DNA of 64,000 bases from an uncultured Kordia sp. (GCF_947496985.1 NZ_CANMEZ010000001.1:1-64000); one strand, 5' to 3'; numbered from the stretch's first letter, positions 16,774 to 26,910 are shown. Notes: generated by a model not told the origin, from the sequence alone. Numbers and translations are program-made.

Positions 16774-19274
16774 TATTTTTTAGCTTTTGCTTTTGCCTTA
16801 GGTTTTGCTTTTGCTTTCGTTTTTTTCTTTGGAGCTTTTTCCTCTATCATCTTTTGAACTTCTTCTAAGGTCAATTTTGTAGCATCAACTGTTTTTGGAA
16901 GTTCTATTTTTATTTTTCCTTTGAGAATATTACTTCTTCCCCAACGTGCTTTTTCTACTCGAATTCCTTCTGCTTCCCAATTATGAATAACTTTATCGCG
17001 TTCTTTTTGCTTTTTGTCTTCTATGAGCTCTTCAATATCTGCTTGCGAAAGATTATCGAAATCGTATTTTTTGTTCACATTAATAAAAATACCATTCCAT
17101 TTTAGGAAAGGTCCAAAACGACCAACACCTTTGGTTACATGATGTCCTTCATAGTTTGCAATTGGCGCATCTGCTTTTTCACGAGCTATAATTAATTCCA
17201 TAGCTCTATCCATTTCTACACTTAGTGGATCTTCTCCTTTATCTAATGAAATGAATTTTTTACCAAATTTCACATATGGACCATAGCGTCCATTGTTTAC
17301 CTCAACAGTTTCTCCTTTGTATTCTCCTAATGTTTTTGGCAATTGAAATAAATCCATTGCTTCCTCATAGGTAATGGTGTTTAATTGTTGATCTGGGCTT
17401 AGACTTGCAAAGCGTGGTTTTTCTTCATCATCTACAGTTCCTATTTGAACCATTGGTCCAAATTTCCCTAAACGCACACTTACTTGTTTTCCACTTTCTG
17501 GATCAACTCCTAAGATACGCTCTCCTGATTCTCGTTCGGCATTTTCTTTTACGTCTTCTACTTTTGGATGAAAGTCTTTGTAGAAACCTTTCATCATGTC
17601 TTTCCATTCTTCATTACCTGATGCAATATCATCAAAGTCCTGCTCTACTTTTGCCGTGAAGTTATAATCTAATATAGAAGAGAAGTTTTTCACCAAGAAA
17701 TCATTTACAATCATTCCTATATCTGTTGGTACTAATTTCCCTTTGTCCGAACCTACTTTTTCAGTCAGTTCTTTTTCAATAATCTTATCTCCTTTTAATA
17801 CAAGTTGCTCATAGTTTCTTTCCACACCTTCAACAGTTCCTTTTTCTATGTAGCCTCTGTTTTGAATGGTAGAAATTGTTGGCGCGTACGTAGACGGACG
17901 TCCAATCCCTAGTTCTTCTAATTGTTTTACCAATGAAGCTTCCGTGAATCTGTATGGAGCTTTTGTGTAACGCTGTGTTGCAGAAATGAATTCGTTTGTC
18001 AGTTGCTCACCTACTTTTAAAGCTGGCAACATTCCGTCTTGTTCTTCATCTTCATCATCTTTCCCTTCAAGATATACTTTTAGGAAACCTTCAAATTTTA
18101 ACACTTCTCCATTTGCTGTAAAACGCTCTCCATGTGTATTTGCTTCAATTTTAGCATTGGTACGCTCTAATTTTGCATCACTCATTTGCGAAGCTAAGGT
18201 ACGTTTCCAAATCAATTCGTATAAACGAACCTGATCGTATTCGGCATTTACCGAATGGTTTTCCATATTGGTTGGACGAATTGCCTCATGCGCTTCTTGT
18301 GCTCCTTTTGCTTTGCTTTTATAGTTTCTTGGATGACTGTATTCTTCTCCATACGAACGAATAATTTCTGCCTGAGCGGCATTTTTTGCATCGTTAGATA
18401 AGTTTACACTATCCGTTCTCATATAAGTAATCAAACCGGCTTCATACAATCGTTGTGCAAGTGTCATTGTTTTACTTACGGAGAAGTATAGCTTTCGCGA
18501 TGCTTCTTGTTGTAAGGTTGATGTGGTAAATGGTGCTGCTGGTGATTTTTTTGCTGGCTTAGTTTCTAAGTTTGCAATTTTGAAGTCTGCTCCTACATTT
18601 TTAGCTAAGAAATCTTTAGCTTCTTGATGTGTTGGAAATGTTTTATTGAGTCTTGCTTTGAATTTTTTTCCTTGAGAATTTAAAAATTCTGCTGCAACTT
18701 TAAATGATACTTGTGGTTTGAAATCTTGAATACTTCGTTCACGTTCTACGATTAAACGCACTGAAACCGATTGTACTCTTCCGGCAGATAATCCGCCTTT
18801 TACTTTTCTCCAAAGTACTGGCGACAATTCATATCCTACTAATCTATCTAAGATTCTTCGGGCTTGTTGCGCATTTACTAAGTTATAGTCAATATCTCTA
18901 GGATTATCAATTGCTTTTAGAATTGCCGTTTTGGTAATTTCATGAAAAACAATTCGCTTTGTACGTTCTGGCGATAGCTTTAATGTTTCAGCCAAATGCC
19001 ATGCAATCGCTTCTCCTTCACGATCCTCATCACTAGCGAGCCAAACCATTTCTGCTTTCTTCGCTAAATCCTTTAATTTTTTTACAACTGATTTTTTATC
19101 ATCAGACACTATATATTGAGGCTCAAAATCGCCGTCTACATTTACACCTAATTCTTTGGATGGTAGGTCTGCAATATGCCCGAAACTCGATTCTACCTTG
19201 AAGTCTTTTCCTAGAAATTTTTCAATCGTTTTCGCTTTTGCAGGTGACTCTACAATTACCAGATTCTTTGCCAT
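16773..19274 (-). CDS. topA: DNA topoisomerase I
   Basis: An 833-residue type IA topoisomerase that relaxes negative supercoils. The N-terminal Toprim domain begins V-I-V-E-S-P-A-K-A-K-T-I and has the D-x-D-x-E metal site (D-E-D-R-E-G-E-A-I-A-W-H). The catalytic tyrosine is in G-L-I-T-Y-M-R-T-D-S near residue 283. In place of E. coli-type zinc fingers, the C-terminus has three repeated G-R-F/Y-G-P motifs (within about 590-740) and a Lys/Ala-rich tail. It overlaps the next gene by one base. Confidence 0.97.
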   Translation of the reverse strand: MAKNLVIVESPAKAKTIEKFLGKDFKVESSFGHIADLPSKELGVNVDGDFEPQYIVSDDKKSVVKKLKDLAKKAEMVWLASDEDREGEAIAWHLAETLKLSPERTKRIVFHEITKTAILKAIDNPRDIDYNLVNAQQARRILDRLVGYELSPVLWRKVKGGLSAGRVQSVSVRLIVERERSIQDFKPQVSFKVAAEFLNSQGKKFKARLNKTFPTHQEAKDFLAKNVGADFKIANLETKPAKKSPAAPFTTSTLQQEASRKLYFSVSKTMTLAQRLYEAGLITYMRTDSVNLSNDAKNAAQAEIIRSYGEEYSHPRNYKSKAKGAQEAHEAIRPTNMENHSVNAEYDQVRLYELIWKRTLASQMSDAKLERTNAKIEANTHGERFTANGEVLKFEGFLKVYLEGKDDEDEEQDGMLPALKVGEQLTNEFISATQRYTKAPYRFTEASLVKQLEELGIGRPSTYAPTISTIQNRGYIEKGTVEGVERNYEQLVLKGDKIIEKELTEKVGSDKGKLVPTDIGMIVNDFLVKNFSSILDYNFTAKVEQDFDDIASGNEEWKDMMKGFYKDFHPKVEDVKENAERESGERILGVDPESGKQVSVRLGKFGPMVQIGTVDDEEKPRFASLSPDQQLNTITYEEAMDLFQLPKTLGEYKGETVEVNNGRYGPYVKFGKKFISLDKGEDPLSVEMDRAMELIIAREKADAPIANYEGHHVTKGVGRFGPFLKWNGIFINVNKKYDFDNLSQADIEELIEDKKQKERDKVIHNWEAEGIRVEKARWGRSNILKGKIKIELPKTVDATKLTLEEVQKMIEEKAPKKKTKAKAKPKAKAKAKK

Positions 19275-19378
19275 ATATTGATTTTTCAGAGTACAAAAGT
19301 ATGTAGATTTTTAAAAACGGACACATTTTTTTGTATTTATACTTTTTTTACACTGTCCAAAAATCACTTTTTTAGCGT

Positions 19379-20548
19379 TTAAAAATCATATTTAACACCA
19401 ATGATAAATCCGCCGTATTTCTTGTCTCCAAGGTAATTTACATACGGCGAAAGTTCATACTTAAAAATAAGTCCAATATTTTTATAATTGATTCCCGTAC
19501 TTAACCCATAATTGATTTTTTGATCAAAAAAGCTTCTGACTTTGTCGTTAAAAAATTCATTGTTTGGCGAATATATTTCATAACCAAGGTACACACCAGC
19601 TTCTACACTGTAGTCACCAAATTGCTTTTCAATGTTTGAAAACAGGTTGAAACTCACTTCTCCTTTGGTGAAATTAAGGTTGTCTTTTTTTAAACGCAAT
19701 GTTCGCAATTGCAATGCTCCACCATAATTGAATGAGTAATCGTTTTTGAGTTCTCTTGTAATTTCATAAGAGAGCTCAACTATATATGATTGTGTAATTC
19801 TATAATCGTTTGCTGTAGCAAATCCGTTGAGACCTATCATTATATCTGTATTTTCATAAAAGTTTGGCTTCTTTTTACGTTTTCGCTTTTTCTTTTTACG
19901 TTTCTTTTGAAGTGTTTCCGGAACAATTAATTCCCAAGTATAGGTTTGTAAACCTTTTGCTACCGACAAAATTTCTTCATTTTCACTTGCTAATGAGATT
20001 TCATTCGTACTATTAAGTGAATCTGAATTTAATTTTTTACTCCCATTATATATGGTATTGTTTTTTGTATCGCTTCCGCGCGAATTTACTTTTGAAGTCG
20101 ATTCCACAATACCACTTCCATTGCCTTGTAGCTTGTTTGCTGACTGATTGCTGTGTCGAACTCCATCATTTGTCATCAACGCGTCTTTTTCAGCTTGACT
20201 GATATTAGTTGAAACCGTACCTGTATCTGAATTCGAAACCGAAGTCGCGTTTGAATCTGAAGAAGAACCTGAATCCGAAATAGCACTTTGCGTATTTCCA
20301 GATTTTGGCTGCTCCGTATTTTTATTCGTTATGGAATTAGCATTTATTTCTGAGTTGAAATTGATTGCTTTGTATATTCCAACCGAACTCATTCCCACAA
20401 AGAATAGTAATAACAGAAAGAATCTACGTTTTTTCTTTTTGCGTTGTAGCTTTTCTTTAACAATGTCCCATCCATTATTGGAAGGCGTTGCTTCACGACC
20501 CGAAAGTTCACTCTTTACAAGTGCGTCTATGTAATCAAAATCTTCCAT
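19379..20548 (-). CDS. membrane-anchored outer-membrane-barrel-like protein, possible anti-sigma factor
   Basis: A 389-residue protein in three parts. Residues 1-42 are a charged cytoplasmic-type segment of the kind found at the start of flavobacterial anti-sigma proteins. A single transmembrane helix follows (about 43-61). Then comes a Ser/Asn/Thr-rich region (65-200), a strongly basic patch (around 213-227), and a C-terminal beta-rich region ending in V-K-Y-D-F, like PorT-type barrels. It overlaps the sigma factor gene by 14 bp, which supports a sigma/anti-sigma pair. A barrel and an inner-membrane helix in one chain is topologically odd. Confidence 0.7.
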   Translation of the reverse strand: MEDFDYIDALVKSELSGREATPSNNGWDIVKEKLQRKKKKRRFFLLLLFFVGMSSVGIYKAINFNSEINANSITNKNTEQPKSGNTQSAISDSGSSSDSNATSVSNSDTGTVSTNISQAEKDALMTNDGVRHSNQSANKLQGNGSGIVESTSKVNSRGSDTKNNTIYNGSKKLNSDSLNSTNEISLASENEEILSVAKGLQTYTWELIVPETLQKKRKKKKRKRKKKPNFYENTDIMIGLNGFATANDYRITQSYIVELSYEITRELKNDYSFNYGGALQLRTLRLKKDNLNFTKGEVSFNLFSNIEKQFGDYSVEAGVYLGYEIYSPNNEFFNDKVRSFFDQKINYGLSTGINYKNIGLIFKYELSPYVNYLGDKKYGGFIIGVKYDF

Positions 20549-21128
20549 TGGACTTTTTTGTTGTTAATTGTTCTTTTAATAATTTTCTTGCTCTGAATAA
20601 GCGCGTCTTTGAAGTTGCCTCAGGAATTTTTAAGAGTTCCGAGATTTCTTTGTGTGAATACCCTTCTATTGCATATAAATTGAAAACCAGCTTGAATTCC
20701 ACAGGAAGCTCCATGACCAGTCGTTGTATTTCAGAAACTTCTGCTACTGGTTTTTGATATGTTTTTTGATGTTCTAATATGGCATCACTTTGATCTGAGA
20801 TTAGGAATTTCTTTTTTCGCAGAAATGATAGGCTTTCGCGAATCATGATTTTACGCACCCAACCTTCAAAACTTCCTTCTTGTTTGTATTTTTTGATATT
20901 GAAAAAGACTTTTACAAAACCATTATTCATGACTTCTTCCGCCATGGATCGATCTGATATAAAATTGAGACAAGCTCCTAACATTTTGGGCGCGAGCGCT
21001 TCATAAACTGCTTTTTGCACCAGTTCATCATTAGCTCGCAACCCATCAATGTTATGTATTTCTTTTTTAGTTTTTCCCAAAAATGGTTGACCTATTTGAT
21101 TGTTTTGTATTTTGATTACTTTTAACAA
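20535..21128 (-). CDS. ECF-type RNA polymerase sigma factor
   Basis: A 197-residue sigma-70 family protein with region 2 (about 30-100, including A-E-E-V-M-N-N-G-F-V-K-V-F and F-E-G-W-V-R-K-I-M) and region 4 (about 125-185, including G-Y-S-H-K-E-I-S-E-L-L-K-I-P-E and T-S-K-T-R-L-F-R-A-R-K). There is no in-frame ATG before region 2. The best start is the TTG at 21128, which overlaps the upstream lipoprotein stop by 7 bp and so suggests translational coupling. It overlaps the barrel-like gene downstream by 14 bp. Confidence 0.88.
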   Translation of the reverse strand: MLKVIKIQNNQIGQPFLGKTKKEIHNIDGLRANDELVQKAVYEALAPKMLGACLNFISDRSMAEEVMNNGFVKVFFNIKKYKQEGSFEGWVRKIMIRESLSFLRKKKFLISDQSDAILEHQKTYQKPVAEVSEIQRLVMELPVEFKLVFNLYAIEGYSHKEISELLKIPEATSKTRLFRARKLLKEQLTTKKSNGRF

Positions 21129-22183
21129 CTGATCGACTGAATTTCGATTGGAATTAAGATAAATTCCGTACTCATAGTATAGTCAATACGAACATATATA
21201 ATTTGCACATTTGTTGTGTTTTGATATGAGCTTAAAGATAATGGATTGGATTGACTGTTTGCATCTACTTCACTTTCGTAAAAAGCAATTGTATCATCCA
21301 TCGTTAATTCATCCAAATCATTTATTTCTATAATACAAGGTATGTATTCTTCAAATACAAATTCTGAAATTTCAGAACCTACAACGTCTTCACATTCTAC
21401 AAAAACCAATTCTGTACAGTAATTTTCCTCTTCACATTCTTGCGTAAGCGTAAATACAATATCATCATTTGTTAAGTTCATGATATTATCTGGCAACACT
21501 TCAGTTTTCCAATCAAAACTCCAATCATCTGCAGTATCACTTGTTTCTTCAAACGCCATGTTAATGTGCAATTCATCTTCAATAAAGTATACAATTCGAG
21601 TTCCTTCAAACACTGCTCCATTATTATAGAATTTAAACGTTCCGTCTTCTGCAATATCAAAAACAGCATTTTCATAGGTATCAACAGTATCATCTTCATG
21701 CGAAACCACCCAAACACATTCTTGTAATAATTGACGACAATTACCCGCCACAACAAGTTGTTCCTCTAGAACACAATCATCAATAGCTTGTTTTAATTCT
21801 TCTTTATTTTGAATTAAAAATTCTTCCCCATTTTCAAGTTGACTTTGAATTGGAAAACTGATTCCGATACTGTTTCCATCCGTAATACCTTCTAACACAT
21901 AACTAAATTGTGAATCACTAGAAATTACATGCTGCGCCACAACTCCTACGATATCGTTATATTCTAATAGTGTAAAAGAATAGATAAATTTGATACAGGT
22001 TATTTCTTTTTCAGCATCTTCATCTGCCACACGTGTTATGAGATCAAACAGTTCTGACTCTTTTTCGATTAGATTGACAAGATCTACTGTTCCAACTTCT
22101 TCGTTATCATCTAAATCTGAGCAAGAAAAAGTGATCATTCCTATCAGTACACATAATCCAATTTTTAAAATATTTTCTTTCAT
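21122..22183 (-). CDS. putative lipoprotein of unknown function
   Basis: A 353-residue acidic protein. The N-terminus is a lipoprotein signal ending in I-T-F-S-C-S-D-L-D-D (Cys21), and the acidic residues after the Cys fit the flavobacterial signal for surface display. The rest is rich in Glu, Asp and Ile with several cysteines (for example C-R-Q-L-L-Q-E-C-V-W-V-V) and is probably beta-rich; I do not recognise a family. It is the first gene of a three-gene overlapping cluster with a sigma factor and a possible anti-sigma factor, so it could be a sensor or target of that circuit. Confidence 0.75.
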   Translation of the reverse strand: MKENILKIGLCVLIGMITFSCSDLDDNEEVGTVDLVNLIEKESELFDLITRVADEDAEKEITCIKFIYSFTLLEYNDIVGVVAQHVISSDSQFSYVLEGITDGNSIGISFPIQSQLENGEEFLIQNKEELKQAIDDCVLEEQLVVAGNCRQLLQECVWVVSHEDDTVDTYENAVFDIAEDGTFKFYNNGAVFEGTRIVYFIEDELHINMAFEETSDTADDWSFDWKTEVLPDNIMNLTNDDIVFTLTQECEEENYCTELVFVECEDVVGSEISEFVFEEYIPCIIEINDLDELTMDDTIAFYESEVDANSQSNPLSLSSYQNTTNVQIIYVRIDYTMSTEFILIPIEIQSISC

Positions 22184-22411
22184 AATTAAAGGTATTGTTA
22201 ATGTTTATTTATCATATAGATGCACGAATAGTGAAAAGGTTCCATAAAAACATGAGAAAATTTTAATCTGAATTAAAACCAACTACTTATTTTGCTTTTT
22301 TGCGGTGCTTTTTCACTTCATCATTTAACATTACATCCTTTTCCATGACCGCTTTTCAGTTCACTCTATTAGAATAGACGTTATGCGAAAGAAAAAGGTT
22401 CCCGAAGTATG

Positions 22412-22441
22412 TAAAAAAAGCCTATCTTTTTTTGATAGGCC
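22412..22441 (-). terminator. terminator hairpin that includes a stop codon
   Basis: Stem GCCTATC / GATAGGC with an A/T loop and a T-run on the minus strand. The last codons and the TAG stop of the membrane protein gene (22422) lie inside the hairpin, so termination is built into the end of the reading frame. Confidence 0.7.
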
Positions 22442-23246
22442 TTTTATAATCGTGTAGTTTTTGAATAATCAAGTCTGTTTTTTCCTGATATGAATCGATG
22501 GGTTTTTCATCGTCAAACTCAATAATGTGTTTATAAATAAAGTATAAAGGAAGATTTATCAAAGTCATTGTAAACACAAACCCGAATCCACAAAGAATAA
22601 CACCTGCAATCATAGATATAAAACCTACAATAAGCATAAATCCTATAGACAGTAACCATTTTTCAGTTCCTAACTGAAACCCAAGACTGATAATTTCTTT
22701 TGCTTTCAACTCTGGATTAAAAGCAAGAATGACAATAAAAAAAGCAATTGGAACACTTAAGTATACTAAAGGAATGTATGACAAGTAGTATACAGAAGGA
22801 ACAATGATTGCTGCTGATAAAGCACCTAACATAAATAGTTTTGAAAAATATTTTCTTTTTAAGAAATAGTAATAATCATAGTACCCCTGTTTATTATGGT
22901 CTTTCATTTTACATATTCTGCAAAACGCTGCCGAAACTGCTATAAAAACAGCACTTACAAGCACAAAAAATAATCCTCCAAATATATAGGAAACGATACG
23001 CATTCTTTCATCATTAGAAAGATGGAAATCTGTATAATCTGATGTTATTCCTAAAAAAACAAGCGTAGTTGTGTATGGAATAAAACATACAATTCCCACT
23101 ACTATTGAAAATAATACGATTAACAAACTACCTAAAACTCCTTGCCCCCAAGCCTTGGTAAACAAAGTTCCTGACTCACTTGCGATAGTTTCAAAAGACA
23201 AGTCTTTTGCATATTCTATTTTTTCCGATAACAGCTCTTTATTCAT
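22422..23246 (-). CDS. multi-pass membrane protein of unknown function
   Basis: About 274 residues from the ATG at 23246 (M-N-K-E-L-L-S-E-K); the frame reaching back to 23267 would start upstream of this more typical start. About six hydrophobic helices are visible, with an amphipathic, charged N-terminus and a basic C-terminal tail. Cysteines around C-R-I-C lie on the loop after the third helix. I recognise no enzyme motif. It is a single-gene unit, divergent from miaB, ending in the hairpin described separately. Confidence 0.75.
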   Translation of the reverse strand: MNKELLSEKIEYAKDLSFETIASESGTLFTKAWGQGVLGSLLIVLFSIVVGIVCFIPYTTTLVFLGITSDYTDFHLSNDERMRIVSYIFGGLFFVLVSAVFIAVSAAFCRICKMKDHNKQGYYDYYYFLKRKYFSKLFMLGALSAAIIVPSVYYLSYIPLVYLSVPIAFFIVILAFNPELKAKEIISLGFQLGTEKWLLSIGFMLIVGFISMIAGVILCGFGFVFTMTLINLPLYFIYKHIIEFDDEKPIDSYQEKTDLIIQKLHDYKRPIKKR

Positions 23247-23362
23247 ATATTTATTTCTGTAGCACACAAAAGTAATAGAATTATTGGAAGTTGTACAAGC
23301 TACACATTTAAGATCGAAAAGTTATTTAACATGTCATTATGTCATATATTTTGAAATAATCC

Positions 23363-23370
23363 TATCTTTG
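23363..23370 (+). promoter_or_regulatory. TAnnTTTG-type -7 element (miaB)
   Basis: TATCTTTG, 42 nt upstream of the miaB ATG, matches the Bacteroidota -7 consensus. A TTG lies upstream, but its spacing is too short for a standard -33 element. Confidence 0.4.
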
Positions 23371-23412
23371 CATCTTAATTGATAGTAAACTACCATTCAG
23401 ATTACAGAATAA

Positions 23413-24858
23413 ATGGAGAAGATAATAGACGAAAGCAAACAAGGCGAAAGTATTGTTTTAGCACAAAAACCTGAAAATACACGAAAACTATATATAGAAA
23501 GTTATGGTTGTCAGATGAACTTTGCAGATAGTGAAGTTGTAGCATCTATTCTTGCAAAAGAAGGTTTTAATACAACAGATCGTTTGGAAGAAGCTGATTT
23601 GGTTTTGGTAAACACATGTTCTATTCGTGATAAAGCCGAACAAACAGTTCGTAAACGTCTTGAAAAATACAATGCTGTCAAACGACACAATCCCAAAATG
23701 AAAGTTGGTGTATTAGGATGTATGGCAGAACGCTTAAAAAGCAAGTTTTTAGAAGAAGAAAAGATTGTAGATATGGTTGTTGGACCTGATGCCTACAAAG
23801 ACTTACCTAATTTAGTACAAGAAATTGACGAAGGTAGAAATGCTGTGAATGTAGTTTTATCAAAAGATGAAACCTATGGTGATATTTCTCCTGTACGATT
23901 GAACACAAATGGAATTACAGCCTTAGTTTCCATCACAAGAGGTTGTGATAATATGTGCACTTTTTGCGTGGTTCCTTTTACACGTGGACGTGAACGTAGC
24001 CGTGATCCACAATCTATTATTGAAGAAATTCAAGATCTTTCAGACAAGAACTTTAAAGAAGTTACATTATTAGGTCAAAATGTAGATAGCTTTTTATGGT
24101 ATGGAGGTGGTTTGAAGAAAGATTTTGACAAAGCTTCTGAAATGCAAAAGGCAACTGCGGTAGATTTTGCAAAGTTGTTAGATATGGTTGCCACTCGGTT
24201 TCCAAAACTTCGTGTTCGTTTTTCAACTTCTAATCCACAAGACATGCATGAAAATGTATTTCATGTAATGGCAAAACATAGAAATATTTGCAAGCACATT
24301 CATTTACCCGTACAAAGCGGAAGTGATCGTATTTTAAAAGAAATGAATCGTTTGCATACGCGCGAAGAGTATTTTGCGTTAATAAATAAGATTCGTGAAA
24401 TATTACCAAACTGCGGAATATCGCAAGATTTAATTGCTGGTTTTCCAACCGAAACAGAACAAGATCATCAAGATACACTTTCTTTAATGGAATATGTAAA
24501 GTATGATTTTGGGTATATGTTTACATATTCGGAACGTCCAGGAACAATGGCTGGAAGAAAAATGGATGATGATATTCCAGAACCTACAAAAAAACGAAGA
24601 CTTGCAGAAATTATTGAACTGCAACGAAAACATAGCGCTTACAGAACACAATCACATCTTAATACCGTAAAAGAAGTACTAATTGAAGGAACTTCTAAAA
24701 AATCAGACGCGCATTGGATGGGAAGAAGTTCTCAAAATACAGTGGTAGTATTTCCAAAAGAGAATTATCAACTTGGCGACTTTGTAAATGTAAAAATTCA
24801 TGAGTGTACTTCTGCAACATTAATTGGAGAAGCTATTGAGCATTCAGAGAACAATTAA
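23413..24858 (+). CDS. miaB: tRNA-2-methylthio-N6-dimethylallyladenosine synthase
   Basis: A 481-residue radical SAM methylthiotransferase that converts i6A37 to ms2i6A37 in tRNAs reading UNN codons. The N-terminal MTTase domain carries the three cysteines of the second cluster (C33 in Y-G-C-Q-M-N, C69 in N-T-C-S, C103 in L-G-C-M-A-E-R). The radical SAM motif is C178-x3-C182-x2-C185 in [12 protein letters not shown]-terminal TRAM domain follows. It begins the long plus-strand run, which reads on into two lipoprotein genes and the sigma-54 activator. Confidence 0.96.
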   Translation: MEKIIDESKQGESIVLAQKPENTRKLYIESYGCQMNFADSEVVASILAKEGFNTTDRLEEADLVLVNTCSIRDKAEQTVRKRLEKYNAVKRHNPKMKVGVLGCMAERLKSKFLEEEKIVDMVVGPDAYKDLPNLVQEIDEGRNAVNVVLSKDETYGDISPVRLNTNGITALVSITRGCDNMCTFCVVPFTRGRERSRDPQSIIEEIQDLSDKNFKEVTLLGQNVDSFLWYGGGLKKDFDKASEMQKATAVDFAKLLDMVATRFPKLRVRFSTSNPQDMHENVFHVMAKHRNICKHIHLPVQSGSDRILKEMNRLHTREEYFALINKIREILPNCGISQDLIAGFPTETEQDHQDTLSLMEYVKYDFGYMFTYSERPGTMAGRKMDDDIPEPTKKRRLAEIIELQRKHSAYRTQSHLNTVKEVLIEGTSKKSDAHWMGRSSQNTVVVFPKENYQLGDFVNVKIHECTSATLIGEAIEHSENN

Positions 24859-24903
24859 ATAATAATAAAACAGCAATAAATCATCAAAAAACAATATAAT
24901 ATA

Positions 24904-25851
24904 ATGAAAAAGACACTTTTAATAACTTCAATCGTAGTAGCTTTTTTTTGCTTTTCATGTGAGGATGAACCAATAGATTTTGAAGTTGAAGTAACAAATC
25001 CGACGAATCCAACAGATCCTACAGACCCAACTGATCCTACAGACCCGACTGACCCAACAAATCCAACTACAAATACCTTATCATCTTACACGTATGATGT
25101 AACTTCAAACTTGCCAATTCTTGGTGAACTGATAACAAACACAGATTTCAATATTACTGGAGGCGTTGTAACTTCATTGGATATAGAATTAATACTAGGT
25201 GGCGTAACAACTCCTGCTTTTGGAGTGTATACACGTGATGGAAGCGGTAGAATTGTTCGATTCAACGCAACTGCTAGCGGAACACCTTCCGAAACAACAA
25301 CCATTAATTACACTGGAGATAATATTACTGAAATAGTATATGAAGATTTAGCAGATCCTACTGAAAATCACACATATAATTTTGCGTACAGCGGAACTAT
25401 GGTTACTAGAACAACCGTAGGTTCTGACGAAAGAATTGAATACACATTTAACTCTAACAGTCAATTAATTTCAGTAGAATCGTTTACAGGAACAACAAGT
25501 ACACAATTAGAAACATTGACTTATGCTAATGGAAATTGTGTATCTGCAACAACTACTGGAACGAATCCAGGATCATATACACTTTCGTACGATTCATTCA
25601 CAAATCCTTCAAAAGCTGTTTTTAATGATCAGTTTTTATTTAACATGTTTAATATAGATTATGAAGATGAAGTAGCTAATTCGCTTGCCGTTTTTCATAG
25701 TACAAATAACTGGACAGGAGTTCAAGACACTGGACAAAACGTGACGTTTGATATTACTTATGATGCTAATAACAATATCACAACAAGAAGTGGAACTTTC
25801 GATTTAGGTGATGGCTTTCTGTTTACATTAAACGAAGCATTTCAATATTAA
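24904..25851 (+). CDS. lipoprotein with Pro-Thr-Asp repeat linker (paralogue 1)
   Basis: A 315-residue lipoprotein. The signal ends in F-F-C-F-S-C-E-D-E-P (Cys19). A linker of repeated P-T-D / P-T-N units (about 32-55) leads to a beta-rich domain with the pattern T-Y-x-x-x-G-N and V-Y-E-D-L-A-D, which resembles YD-repeat-like strands. The C-terminus is N-E-A-F-Q-Y. It is clearly paralogous to the next gene (same signal, same linker type, same end). Acidic residues after the lipidated Cys suggest surface display. No enzymatic motif is seen. Confidence 0.8.
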   Translation: MKKTLLITSIVVAFFCFSCEDEPIDFEVEVTNPTNPTDPTDPTDPTDPTDPTNPTTNTLSSYTYDVTSNLPILGELITNTDFNITGGVVTSLDIELILGGVTTPAFGVYTRDGSGRIVRFNATASGTPSETTTINYTGDNITEIVYEDLADPTENHTYNFAYSGTMVTRTTVGSDERIEYTFNSNSQLISVESFTGTTSTQLETLTYANGNCVSATTTGTNPGSYTLSYDSFTNPSKAVFNDQFLFNMFNIDYEDEVANSLAVFHSTNNWTGVQDTGQNVTFDITYDANNNITTRSGTFDLGDGFLFTLNEAFQY

Positions 25852-25897
25852 TCATACAAATTAAAAAACATGTATAACTCATAAAAATATAAGTCCA

Positions 25898-26890
25898 ATG
25901 AAAAAAACGTTCCTATCCACAGCAATTGTATTGGCATTTTTGTGTTTTTCATGTAATAACGAACCTGTTGATTTTGAAATTGTAGTTGAAGAAATTCCAA
26001 CTAATGGAACTCCGACAGATCCAGATCCTGGCAATCCAACTGATCCAGATCCAGGAACTCCGACGGATCCAAACCCTGGAAATAGCAATCAATTATCAAA
26101 TTACACGTATGTAAAAGAATTTACTGCTGCTGGGAACGACACTTCTTTTGATACAGATTTCAACATTAACAATCAAAATCAATTTACCTCTCAAGACACA
26201 AGTCTTACGCTTTTTGGGACAACCATAAATGCGAATGCTGCCGTAATAAGAGATCAAAATACGAAAGTAATCGGCGTAATTACCAGAGTTGACGGAACTA
26301 TTATCAATAGAGCGTCTGTAACCTATAATGTTGGAAAAATTGCTGACATTACCTATGAAGATTTACAAGATGCTACTGAAGATTTTGTTTTTACGTTTAC
26401 ACATTTAAATAATGAAGTAACGCGCACTAAAGAAGGAACTATTTACAGTACAAAATTTACATTTAGCAATAACAACAGACTTATAAAAAGAGAAACAATG
26501 GAAAGTGGTGTCATTGTTAAAACTGAAAATATTACCTACGATAGTAATGGAAATTTAATCATGTCTGAAATTACTGGACAAAATCCAAACACGTATACAT
26601 ATACGCATGACAATACTGTAAACCCACTAAGTCTAACTATGAATGATTTGTATGGTTTTTTAATATTTTACGATGAATATGACGATCAATACGAACACTG
26701 GCAAGCAATGGTGTACAGTAACAATAATGTAACTGCTGTGACAACTACGCAAGGACCTTCTAACTTAGACGTTCAATATGACGCTAGCAATAGAATCATT
26801 AGCAGAAGTGGAACTTTATTTTCATCATTACCTAATATTTCTAATGATGTCACCATTACCATTAGCGAAAACTTTCAATACATAAATTAA
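25898..26890 (+). CDS. lipoprotein with Pro-Asp repeat linker (paralogue 2)
   Basis: A 330-residue lipoprotein, signal ending L-C-F-S-C-N-N-E-P (Cys19), followed by a linker made of P-T-D-P-D-P-G-type units. The beta-rich domain shares I-T-Y-E-D-L-Q-D-A-T-E and the ending S-E-N-F-Q-Y-I-N with paralogue 1 (24904-25851). The pair looks like a local duplication inserted between miaB and the sigma-54 activator gene, with gaps of 46 bp and 20 bp. Function is unknown; a surface or adhesin-like role is only a guess. Confidence 0.8.
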   Translation: MKKTFLSTAIVLAFLCFSCNNEPVDFEIVVEEIPTNGTPTDPDPGNPTDPDPGTPTDPNPGNSNQLSNYTYVKEFTAAGNDTSFDTDFNINNQNQFTSQDTSLTLFGTTINANAAVIRDQNTKVIGVITRVDGTIINRASVTYNVGKIADITYEDLQDATEDFVFTFTHLNNEVTRTKEGTIYSTKFTFSNNNRLIKRETMESGVIVKTENITYDSNGNLIMSEITGQNPNTYTYTHDNTVNPLSLTMNDLYGFLIFYDEYDDQYEHWQAMVYSNNNVTAVTTTQGPSNLDVQYDASNRIISRSGTLFSSLPNISNDVTITISENFQYIN

Positions 26891-26910
26891 AAAAACAACG
26901 CACGAAAAAC

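Noticed and set aside
22287-22346. A 19-codon lysine-rich minus-strand ORF in the gap between the lipoprotein and the membrane protein gene
   Set aside because: Too short and compositionally simple to support without conservation data; no terminator or partner nearby.
25000-25075. Short direct repeats in the lipoprotein gene as a possible intergenic or regulatory array
   Set aside because: They are in-frame codons for a Pro-Thr-Asp linker of a lipoprotein.
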